A stretch of DNA of 64,000 nucleotides from Ceratopteris richardii (taxonomy: Eukaryota; Streptophyta; Polypodiopsida; Polypodiales; Pteridaceae): positions 72,545,721 through 72,609,720 of the forward strand of contig CM035407.1 in NCBI GenBank assembly GCA_020310875.1, in the 5' to 3' direction. Positions 32,720-43,425 of the stretch are shown here, piece by piece. Made by a program: the position numbers and the translations under genes. The first letter of the stretch is position 1; every line of letters starts with the position of its first letter. A model generated the notes under the pieces. The model made no database searches. It was not told the origin of the DNA and saw only the letters and a program-made list of their open reading frames with translations.

Positions 32720-35700
32720 AGTGAGCTATGGTATGAGATCCTCTTATCAATGAAGAGTGTAAGAGATCTCTCTCATCAATCAGATGTAAAACTTCTCAGA
32801 AATGAAGAAATATTGCACCTGATCTTTTGCTTAATACTCCTTCTGTGTTTAATCTTTTGTAAAATGCTTTTGTACAAGTCTAAGTCTATAGTTGATTGAC
32901 CGCTGTACAAGTTTTCAGCTTCTAATTGTGATCAGGTTGAGAGAATTGAGAGTATGAACACTTACATGTGTAAATTTGAAGAAGTGAATTGCAGCAGGTG
33001 CAAAATTCGATGCTAATGTTTTGGTCAGTTCTCCTTCCATAGTGTAAAGTTTTGAGGAAGCATTCTTTAAGTTGGAAGGTAAGCTACCTATGACTAAAAG
33101 CATTTGAATAAACGGATTGTAATTTGCGAGAACCATGTGTTAGAAGTTGTAGGTGTCAGAATCGACTATACTGGAGAGTAGTTTCAGACATAGGTGAGCT
33201 ATTTGACTCATTTCTCAAGATATACTTAATCTTTTGGAATTATTTAACTTGAGTAAGGTGCACAATATATAGGCACCACCTTGTGCAAAGTTTCATAAAA
33301 AACGTTACACATTTGATTAGTCAATGAGTGAGATATGTGTGGTAGACTTTCTGAGTATCAACTCACTTCATAGTTTGTTCAAGATTTTGGTAATTGAGCA
33401 TTGATCCTCCAAATTGGTAAAGGTTTTGAGTTATTCTTGATATAGAGGTGCTCTAACTTCAAGGATAGCTTATCCTTTTGGAGATTAACATTCTCCATCA
33501 GTGGTATCAGAGCAAGAATCATCCAAATTGAAGAAAGGAGGACCCCGACTCCTGCAGTCATAAAGAAATCAACACTTGAAGGTTCAAAAGGTGAAATCTT
33601 GAAAGGAAAAGCTTGAGAAGGAGGCCTGGAGCAATCAAGAAGATCAAAAGGAACTTCATTCAAAATAAAGGTACACTTATTCCTCATAAAGGTTGAAAAA
33701 TTTAATACACAGGTTAAGAAAGGATGGGAGATTCTCTTCAGATAGAGAAATTGGATAGAGAAAACTATCCAGCATGGTCAATGAGGATGGAAGCTCATCT
33801 CATGACAAAGACTTGATAGGTTACATTATAGGTGAAGAAGAAAAGCCACAATTCATAGATCCTAGTGTTCCAACTAGAGATGAATTATCAGATTTGAAGA
33901 ATTGGATGAAGAGAGATGCTCAAGCAAGGAGCATTATCTACATGGGAGTCAATGACTACGTGCTACCTCATATTAGAGGTCTTGAAAGTGCAAGTGATAT
34001 GTGGAATGCTTTGGAGGAGCATTTCCAAAAGACTACAAAGTCAAGGAAGGCATCTTTATGGGCAGAGTTTACCACATTCACGAAGAAGGCCTATCAATCC
34101 ATTTCAGATTATGTAACAAGGATGAAGGACATTGCAGATGCATTAGGAGAAGTTGATGAAGATATTGAGGAGGATAAATTGGTAAGGCAAATCCTCATAG
34201 GTTTGAGAGGTGATGAGAAATGGAAGCCATTCATTTTGTCTATTGAATTGTCCCTAAATCATTTTACTCCTAATTTAAATCAGTTGCTAGGACACATGCT
34301 AACCTTTGAGTAGGATGTCAAAGGTGAAAGTGATAAGAGTGCAAGTCAAGCAATGTATTCAAAGGATAAGAAGAAGAATAGCAAAGGGAAGCAGCAAGCA
34401 AATGAAGATGAAGGTACAACTAGCCAAGCTAACTTCCTAAGAGGAAGAGGAGGTGGCAAAGGTAGAGGAAGAGGTAGAAACAATAAAGATGGAGCCAAAT
34501 CTTGCTCGATCTGTGGTAAGACAAATCACTTAGCTCATGATTGTTGGCATAATACTCAGAATAATGGTGGATATAATCAGAACTTCAATTCAAGAGGAAG
34601 AGGTGGCAGAAACCAAAGAGGTAACTTCAGAAGTAGAGGTAATAGAGGTTACTTTGGAAGAAATGCAAGTAGAGGATTCCAAAGACAATCCTACAATAAT
34701 ACCTACTACAATTATGCTTCGGATTAGAAGGAGGATTCAACCTTGATTATGAATGCAACTTGTGAAAGGCAAAGTGAAGACCAAAGAGTCTTCTACATTG
34801 ACTCAGGGTGTAGCAATCACCCGAGTGGTAACATAGCCTTGATGATTGATTTGGAGAATAAGGTAACTAATCATGGAGTTCAAACAGGTGAAAATACAAA
34901 TCATAATGTGAAGTCAATTGGATCAATGAAGGCCAATTGGTAACTTCAGAAGTAGAGGTAATAGAGGTTACTTTGGAAGAAATGCATATAGAGGATTCCA
35001 AAGACAATCCTAGAATAATACCTACTACAATTATGCTTCAGATTAGAAGGAGGATTCAACCTTGATTATGAATGCAACTTGTGAAAGGCAAAGTGAAGAC
35101 CAAAGAGTCTTCTACATTGACTCAGGATGTAACAATCACCTGAGTGGTAACATAGCCTTGATGACTGATTTGGAGAATAAGGTAACTAATCATGTAGTTC
35201 AAACAGGTGACAATAAAGCATAATGTGAAGTCAATTGGATCAATGAAGGCCAAGGATGGAAGTACTCTTTTGAGTAAGGTTTTGTATGTTCCTACAATTC
35301 CAAAGAATTTGATAAGTGTAGGGCAAATTGTTGAAAAAGGTTATGAAGTAAGGTTCACTAATGAAGGAGTTTTTGTGGAAGATCCTAGCAATGGGTATAA
35401 ACAAATTGTTTCAGGGAAGAAAGAAGGAAGACTCTTCACATTGAAGATTCAAGGTAATGTTGGTCATGCCTTGTTTACTTATGGAGGACATAAGATCTCT
35501 GAGTTAGATCTTTGGCACAAAAGGCTTGGACATTTTAATGAAAGAGGTATTAAAGATATGGTTAACAATGGTTCAATGCTTGGATTGCCTAATGCTGTAG
35601 GTCAACATATGACATACAGATGTGAGGCATGTCAATTAGGTAAGGCTCATAAGCAATCTTATTCCAAGCATGATTTCATGTTTTCAGAGAAGCTTGAATT

Positions 35701-37509
35701 GGTACACACAGATGTGTGGGGACCATCAAAGGAATTCAGTATCAATGGTTCAAGATATTATGTGATTTATGTTGATGATGCTACCAGGTGGATCACTATC
35801 TATGTGATCAAAGATAAGTTAGAGGTATTCAATACATTCGAACATTATCATGTGTATGCAGAAAGAATTATAGGTCAAAAGTTGAAGAGACTAAGGTCAG
35901 ATGGAGGGGGAGAGTATTTCTCTAATGAGTTCAGTGATTACTTATGGAATGCAGGTATAAAAAGGGAAGTTACTTGCCGATAATCTCCTCAACAAAATGG
36001 TGTAGCAGAGAGGAGGAATAGAACTCTTGTTGAGTTTGCAAGATCCATGATGAAGGAGAAAATTTGCCCAAATTATTTGTCAGCTGAGGCTGTAAATACA
36101 ACTACATATTTGGTCAATAGATTACCATGTAAGGCTTTACAGGGTATGGCACCATATGAGGCATGGTGGGGTAGTCTAAAGAAGCAAATGGAAAAAGAGT
36201 TCAAGATTAGTGACTTGGGAGACTTGTCATATTTCTTGGGCATGAAGATCTCATACACTCAACATGGAGTGTATGTAACTCAAGAGAGGTATTTGAAGAA
36301 CTTGTTGATCAAGTTTAAAATGGATGATTGCAGGGTAGCACCTACTCCAATGGAGGTGAATCACAAATTGAGCAGATATGGAGGAGAAGAATTCAAAGAC
36401 ATGAAGATGTATCAAAGTCTGGTTGGTAGTCTTATCTATGCTACAATAACTAGGCCTGATTTGTCATATGCAGTTGGAGTATTGTCTCAATTCTTGCATT
36501 GTCCTAGGAAAGAACATTGGGTTGTAGGACAAAGGGTGTTGAGGTACATTAAGGGTACACTCAAAGAAGGTTTGTATTATGGTTTTACATAAGATACAAA
36601 CATCAAGATATATAGTGATACAGATTGGGCAGGTAATCGTGATGGTAGAAGATCAACTTATGGATACTTGTGTTATGTGGGAGATAAGTTAATTTCTTAT
36701 GGATACATCAAATACAAACATGAAGATATATAGTGATACAGATTGGGCAGGTAATCCTGATGATAGAAGATCAACTTATGGATACTTGTTTTATGTGGGA
36801 GATATGGCTTTATCATCCACAGAGGCAGAGTATAAAGTTATGGTTGAAGCTGCAAAGGAAGTCATATGGCTAAAGACAATTATGAAGAGTTTTGACATCA
36901 TTCAGAGTACACCCACTACTCATGGAGATAACATGAGTTCATTATATCTAGCTCCTAATCATGTTTTTCATGCTAGGACTAAACACATTGAGATTCAGTA
37001 TCACTTTCTACGAGAGAAAGTGATGGATAAGGAGATTGAAGTCATACATACTTCAACAAAAGATCAGATAGCTGATATGCTAACCAAAAGCTTGGATGGA
37101 TCAAAGGTACGGAGATTCAAAGACATGGCAGGTATAAAGAAGATAGAGAAAATCTCAATTGATGATTGAGGGGGAGTTTTAGGTGCAAGTCAATCACCAA
37201 TTAAAGTTTTGATAAAAGGATTGAAGTCAAGGATTGAAGAAAAGATCAACTTATGAAGCATGAAGAAAGTACATGTTCACAAGATGAAGACTTGTATACA
37301 TATGTACATTAATTTAGAGTTAGCTCACTTGTGCCTTTTGTATGGTTATGAGCTTGTATATATTTGTCTATATATACAAGAAAAATGTCGGGGCAAGTAT
37401 GAGAGATCATGTCAATAGAAGAATTAGTAGTTGCAAGAGTCATTAGAAACTTTAGAAGTGTAAGAGATCTCTCTCATCAATCAGATGTAAAACTTCTCAG
37501 AAATGAAGA
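32720..37509 (+). mobile_element. Copia B: plus-strand element with internal duplications and an RT deletion
   Basis: A primer site TGGTATCAGAGC is at 33502-33513, preceded by ...CTCCATCA. A 3' polypurine tract (TTGAGGGGGAG) is at 37167-37177. A stretch of about 50 bp is shared between 32757-32807 and 37459-37509, as expected for the two LTRs, but neither LTR is complete: the 5' copy lacks its left part and the 3' copy stops at 37509 against Gypsy D ORF3. No target duplication is visible. I cannot say whether 32808-33500 is all LTR. Confidence 0.75.
33724..37169 (+). pseudogene. Copia B gag-pol pseudogene lacking the RT core
   Basis: Gag starts at the ATG at 33724 (MGDSLQIEKLDRENYPAWSM); a one-base shift near 33805 moves it into the frame 33774-34313. 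The zinc knuckle CSICGKTNHLAHDC and Arg/Gly repeats follow, then the protease with FYIDSGCSNH. The segment 34621-34939 is tandemly repeated at 34940-35258 (unit 319 bp), so the protease active site occurs twice. Pre-integrase and integrase core are open at 35207-35983. At about 36170 the sequence jumps from PYEAWWG of integrase to QMEKEFKISDLGDLSYFLG near the end of RT, so the YVDD core is deleted. A 118-bp tandem duplication in RNase H follows (36605 and 36723). It ends with QIADMLTKSLD near 37065. Confidence 0.9.
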
Positions 37510-39605
37510 TATCATTTGGTTGACTTTCTTGTGCTTCCACCAGTTGATTGCACAAAATTGCATTCATCAATTCTTTATTTCTGCTTCTAAGAGTGTCTGC
37601 TTTGTCCATGTATACTTTGCTTCTATTTATCAAATGTACCTTCTCGACATCATTGGCTTTGTACCCATTTTCAAGCTCTCGGAGCTGATCTTGCATTTTT
37701 TGATTTTCGACAGTGAGGAGGTTGCACTTTTTCCTAACTTCTTGTCTCTTGGTCTTTAGTTGTGAGTGCTTGTTGCGCTTGTAGTACTTGCACAAATAGC
37801 TCTTCACTTACGATTTTGAACTGATTCCTCTCTATCACAGCTTTGTCATAGTCATTATCTGCTTCCATGAAGTGTTGTTGCGTATCCAAGTCTATTTGTA
37901 TTAATTGCTTCACCACTGGCTTTTAACTTTGTCACATCTACATTCAACCATGATTTTGGGATGCTTGTTGTCTCACTTATGTGTACATCTTTTCCTTTTT
38001 CCACATGTATAATTTTGTTATGTGGCTGTCTAATTTGTAGGTGGATCTGAGTTTCATTCTCTTCATGTGTAGTAGGTGTTGTAGCACTCCCTTGAAACGT
38101 TACATCCAGTGGGGAAGGCTATGCTACAAGGCTTATTGGCGTAAACAGTTCGGAGAAAACACGATTTTCAGCAGGAAACTCTTTCTCTATTCACTTGGAA
38201 AGCATGTAAACAAATGACTCTATGATTTGAACCTTTGTTATATCATTCATCTGGAATGTATGTAACTCTTCTTGTGATGATCCTTTCTTTGGTGTCTCTA
38301 TGACTGTATTGTCCTATATTTTATCCAATTTTGTGTCCTACTTCAAAGGAATCCTTTACCTGATTCATCTCTCCCACTTACCATCATTGTTTGATTCACT
38401 ATTAATGTCCACATTCATAGGGGATGGTTCATGTTGTTCTTGCATTCAGAGGAAGAGCTGGAGTTGACCAATCCCAATTCTCTGTACCTGTGGAACTTTG
38501 TCATTCTCCTTCCTTGTAAAATGATTTTATGAGCATGTTGATAATGGTGTCCTTGGATTTGCAAATTTACTTGTCCTTCCATGAATTTGTGAGTATCTTC
38601 CAAAGCTTCCTTTAATTCTTCCTCCGTGATAGGTTTGGAGTGTTCAATTTTGGTCCTGGGAAGTATATGTGCCCTTTTTGATGAAGGATTTTCCTCTTCT
38701 GTCTTCAATGCTTCTCTTAGTCTCTTTGCACCTCTCATAATTGGTTGAGAGCTAGTTCCTACTTCATTAGTGACCTTCACTCCTTTCTTTTTTCTTGGAA
38801 TGGTGGCTAGCTTTGCATGCTTTGACATTTCCACTAATGAAGGCATTTCTTTAAGGTACTGCCTAATACCTAATGCAAGGTAGATCAATATTGTTAACAC
38901 CACAATTCCATTCAGGAATTTTTTCTGACCCCATTGCTTCTTAGCTTCGAATAAGCGTTCTTGAACATCGGGCATCAGATTCACTTGGTTGCCAATTTGT
39001 TTGGTGGCATGAGATGGTAATTGTACTATGATTTTTTGCGGTACAGTGTATCTGTGCATGTTGGGGAAACAAAAGTGCTGATGTACTAAGTGGACTTCTT
39101 CTTCAATGTCCACACGAGTGATGTCCACAAATGTTCGGGTTTTAGTACCATGGATTTCATCTTTGAGGTCAGTAGTCCCATGCTTGATCCATCCAAAAGT
39201 TTCTTTGATTAGCTCATGCATGAATTGAATAATCACCCATTCTCCTTCTCCATCAAGAACTTTTGCTTCTGGTACGGATGGATTGTGTAGGGCTGGCTGA
39301 AGGGTATTCATAACTTGAGTACATCTCTGAAAGTCTGGCTTATATATTGGCAACTCGAAGTACTTATGGATTCCCGCTTTTGTCATTGCATCCACCATTG
39401 ATGGAAGCTTGTGTAATATCTTAAAGTCCTGGGACATCATTGGGAATTGATGATCTGTGTCCATGATCTTTATGGTTACCAAAAAGAGGTGCTCTCTTGC
39501 AGGCTGATCCTCTCTGAACCAATGTCCTTTAACTTTCCTTACACTTTGCAATGGAAAATCGAGTACTTCCTCTTGAATTGTTGCTTTAGAATCTTCAAAA
39601 GCCAT
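37510..39605 (-). pseudogene. Gypsy D ORF3, N-terminal two thirds
   Basis: The ATG at 39605-39603 is directly preceded by ATTTTATTCCAAGTGCAG, which looks like a 3' splice site. The frame is open to 38415, about 397 codons. Blocks shared with E and F are VKGHWF, MMSQDFKILHKLPSM, RCTQVMNTLQ and HFCFPNMHRYTVPQK (plus 39081-39037), then KQWGQKKFLNG, which F has as KHWEQKKFMNG. A hydrophobic stretch GIVVLTILIYLALGI follows here, but the matching part of F is not hydrophobic, so a membrane role is doubtful. After 38415 stops appear, and the Lys/Glu-rich helical part is readable at 37916-37540. The C-terminal block is missing because Copia B abuts at 37510. Confidence 0.8.
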
Positions 39606-39879
39606 CTGCACTTGGAATAAAATAAGGAATGAATTTTAAGTAAGAAAGCAGTTCCGCATGATTACGTGTGGTTCATTAATGTGTCATTTTTTGCCGCTCC
39701 GTACCCTTTGCATAAGTAAGTAATGTATCTTACCACACTTTTCTTAAATTTTAATCATGAAAGAAAAAAAGAGATTAATGATAGCCAACTTCCCTATTTG
39801 TAGGCAATTCTAGATTAGGGCACCCTTGGGACATACTCTTTACTGAATTATTTTCTTTTTCCTCCTTAGAGTTCTCTCC

Positions 39880-40530
39880 CTTAGGTTTGATGACATTATG
39901 GATTTGTGATGACCTATCTTCCAACAAAGTAAAGTCTTTTTTATGTCCTACCTTGGTGGATATGTATCCTTGTGCAAGATGTATAGTGACTTCACTCTCA
40001 ATGATCCAATCTTATCCTAGGATCAGATTTTCAATCACGTCTTCATCTTTGCATACCAATAGTCTTTGTTCCATAGATGAGTTTCCTAAGTACGGGGACA
40101 TTAAGGCTTCTCCTACACATTCTATGATTTGACCTCTGTTTCCTCTTATACATGCTTTAGTAGGCTTCAATGTTGTTTCGAGCCTAGTGATTAATGACAT
40201 TCGTATACAGCTTACAACCGCTCCTGAGTCAATCAAAGCATCCACTAGTTGATACTCCGTGTTTCCAATTCCTATGTTTAAGTATGGTAGGGAGATGCTA
40301 TAGCTTGCATTGCTTGTATTATTGACTTGGTAGCTGGCCATGGGTATAGGTTCCTCTCCTTGTAGATATTTTTCATCCCTCTCTCTCATCCACTCCTTTC
40401 GTTTCTTGATTCACTCCAAGGCTTCCCTTCTAGCTTCTTCTCTGATCCTTTCTTCTTCCTTCTTTCGATTCTATGCTCCTACGAGTCGTGCTAACATTTG
40501 GTCTGTTAATGGTTCCATATATCATTTCAC
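39880..40530 (-). pseudogene. Gypsy D second retropepsin-like domain (PR2)
   Basis: Reading the minus strand from 40530, MEPLTDQMLARL is the integrase C-terminal motif, followed by EEERIREEARREALE, a charged helix matching the E linker. The PR2 domain at 40389-40012 has YQLVDALIDSGAVVSCI (Asp codon at plus 40228-40230) and ENLILG, continued after a stop by DWIIESEVTIH. Similarity to E PR2 spans the DSGA box, the conserved VC..ED segment and the LGQDW-like end. The domain is followed by about 270 bases with stops and then ORF3. It stays open for 125 codons, longer than its neighbours. Confidence 0.85.
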
Positions 40531-41940
40531 TCTACATTTTCTAATGTAGTTGGGAAGTACATCTCCATCTAATGTAGCTAGATTCTCTCCCTGGTTGAGA
40601 TTTGATTTATCAGTAATAGTCCATATCCTCACTGCTGCAATTTCTTGGCATGTTGTTTCAATGTATACACTAATACCAAATCATCTTCCTTCAAGCCTTT
40701 ATCCTTAATATGTGCATCGTAATATGCTTTCTGCCTCTCTTTAGTAGCATAAATTCCCACTACTACTTGTAGTCTTGTTTCATGTAGTTTTTCAATTTGG
40801 TCCAATTGTAAGGATAATTCATAGCCTCTTCACTCATACTGTTGCAATACACGTAGAGTAGGTACTAAAAAGTCAATTGGTAAGATCACATTCTATCCAT
40901 ATACCAAGTTAAAAGGAGTAGTTCCAATGGCTCTCTTGTAAGCCATGCGAAAGCCGCAAATTGCATGATGCGATTGTTTGTCCCAATCTGACCTTCCGTT
41001 GTTGACTATCTTGATCAACATTGTGCATAACACTTTATTGGAGCTCTTTGCCTGACCATTAGCTTGAGGGTGATAGGGGGCTGATTTTTTGTGAATCACC
41101 AAAAACTCATTCATTAGTGCCTCTATTACTTCGTTGAGGAAGTGTGTTCCCCTATCACTCACTATCTCTATAGGTAAATGGGTAAAGATATTTTTGAAGA
41201 GAAACTTTGCTGTGGTTTATGCATCATTCTTCCTTGTTACTTTTGCTTCCACCCATTTTGTTAGATAGTTCCTTGCCACTATTATATATTCAGCATGTGA
41301 TCCTTTGGCTGGAGGGTTAATAGGTCCTATGAAATCAATGCCCCATTTTGAAAAGGCTCGTGCAAATCAAGGGTCTTAGAGGCATATCATCTCTCGTAAT
41401 AGGATACTTGGCTCTTTGGCACACCTCACAACTTTCTACATAAGTTTCTGCATCCATATGTAGAGTTGGCCACCACAAACGTGCAAATAGAATCATTTTT
41501 ACGGTTCTTTCAGCCAAAAAATGTCCTCCCATGGCACTTGCATGTGCCATCTCTAAAATAGCTAAATATTCTCCTTCATGGACACATAGCCTTAGCTGAT
41601 TGTCCTTTCCTCTTCTAAATAATTCCTTCCCCATTATAGTATATTCCTTGCTCATTTCTTCTAGGGATCGCTTTCTAGCTAGGTTAGCTCCTTCCTCATG
41701 TTCACATGTTTTCAAGAATTTCACCAATGCCTTACTCGAGTCGGGTGCTATTGTCAAGAATTGTAAAGATATATGATCCTCTGGAATATTATCTTGACAT
41801 TCTTGGCAATTGTAGATATGTTCATGTACGTCCTTTGGCATGTTTGGCCAGTATACTCCTAGTCTTTTTAATTCTCTTAGTGTTCCATGGTATGAGCTTG
41901 CTCGATTAGGTTCTTCTGTTTGGCCTCTTCTACACATCTC
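40530..41940 (-). pseudogene. Gypsy D integrase
   Basis: The frame at 41937-41335 has the N-terminal spacer, then MGGHFLAERTVKMI and YVESCEVCQRAKYP (zinc-binding His and Cys residues) and TLHMDAETY. The core continues with FIGPINPP and, at 41162-40893, MSDRGTHFLNEVIEALMNEF (second Asp kept). The catalytic Glu is Lys in NGQAKSSNKVL. The C-terminal part is readable to about 40600 with several stops (KERQKAYYDAHIKDKGLKE). Frames of the pieces differ, so at least two shifts are present. The enzyme cannot be active. Confidence 0.9.
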
Positions 41941-42011
41941 AATAATACGTGGTTTGTTTCTTTGTAGTACACACGTCTTGCCATAATGTGCAAATTACGT
42001 GATTGCAAAAA

Positions 42012-42365
42012 TCATTTCCTACTATCTTTGTTGATTCTATGATGTGGTCCATGTGTGAGTATTGGAATCAACTTTTTTTCCCACCTCGGACATACTTCTA
42101 GGTTGAATAAGTACGTGTGTGGGAGATCATCAGCCGGTGGTTCTCCATGTGTCATTCGAGACATGTGATCAGCTCTTACATGAATATTTCCTTTTTTGAC
42201 AACCACTTCAAAATCAAATTCCATCAGCAATAGAAACCATCTCACTAGCCTTCCAGTATTATAGGGCTTATTGAACAGATACAACAAAGCCTGATGGTTG
42301 ACAAAAAATTTGAATTTGTTAGCTAGGAGGTAATGTCAAAATTTCTTGACTGCATACACCGTTCC
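42012..42365 (-). pseudogene. Gypsy D RNase H, C-terminal part
   Basis: The minus strand reads TVYAVKKF then FFVNHQALLYLFNKPYNTG, RWFLLLMEFDFEVVVKKGN and VRADHMSRM, the end of a Gypsy RNase H, and passes into the linker before integrase (HTYLFNLEVCPRW). The N-terminal part lies beyond Copia G at 47720-47870. The domain is otherwise well preserved. Confidence 0.9.
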
Positions 42366-43425
42366 TGTTGAAGCAAACACAACTTTTATATGAATTAATG
42401 AGTTTACACTAATGTTGGATGGTCTTGTACGTGGATCACTTTTTTAGAAGCTTTAGAATTTGTGGCTTATATGTATTACTCACTTAAAGTAGGAAAGTTG
42501 TTCAAAAGCTAAGGAGAGTTATTTTTAGGATGCATGTAAAGAGACAGTTAGAGATTCATGAATTTGAGTTAATGAGTTTAAACTAATGTTGGATGGTCTT
42601 GTACGTGGATCACTATTTTAGAAGCTTTAGAATTTGTGGCTTATATGTATTACTCCCTTAAAGTAGGAAAGTTGTTCAAAAGCTAAGGAGAGTTATTTTT
42701 AGGATGCATGTAAAGAGACAGTTAAAGATTCATGAATTTGAGGCTTTACATGTGTTTTATAAACACCCAAAGCATGGAATATGATGTAGAAGGCACGGAG
42801 AAGCTTCCTCAACCTTTGCACATGAGTTTTGTACTCAATACAAGTCATTCTTGAAGAGTTTTGTATCTTCTACCTGTGCCACGACTCTATATGTGAAAAT
42901 CCATCAACTTGTTTTGCTTGGTTCTCCCTACGTATTTATTCAAATTCAGTTTCATAACTTGGTATAGGTAGCTTCAATAGTCTACTTCAGATCTGGAAAG
43001 TTTCATTGTATTTGGTGTAGCTGTTTGTGTGCTATGATCAAAATACTACATGCTGCTATAAACTATCAAATTAGGGTATCTAGACTTTTGTGCTCTGTTT
43101 GCATCTATGTTTCTCCTTGATTACTAAACCAAATCTTGTGTTCTTACATTCATTGAAAAGTGCTACCTGTCTACTATGCATGGTGTAACTTTCATGATCA
43201 TTGGAGGTATAATTTCAGATTTATGATCTCTGCAACAAAGCATGTTTTCTCTGCAACACCTGTTAGAGATGTCCCTCATACCTGTATCTTCCAAGAGTCA
43301 TATCTGAGTGCTCAAATGTCCATTTAGGATGATCTATAGCTCATTGGAAAGATATTGTGTCTAGTATCTCCATCTAAAATAGTTTTGAAATAATCTTTAT
43401 ATTTTTGGAGTTATGGCTTCTGCAA
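42366..43425 (+). repeat. 5' LTR of Copia G with a 174-bp internal duplication, 3' end missing
   Basis: The word TTAATGAGTTTA starts copies at 42395 and 42569, so a 174-bp unit is tandemly repeated; the 3' LTR has it once. The end after CTTCTGCA (about 95 bases present in the 3' LTR) is missing. Confidence 0.85.

Noticed and set aside
32915-33136. Possible C-terminal remnant of Gypsy D ORF3 on the minus strand
   Set aside because: It has a weak resemblance to the hydrophobic segment of the F C-terminus, but it lies between LTR-like sequence and the primer site of Copia B, and no signature residue aligns.
38840-38900. A membrane anchor in ORF3 of D, which would support an envelope protein
   Set aside because: GIVVLTILIYLALGI is hydrophobic in D only; the corresponding part of F is polar, so it is more likely a buried helix.
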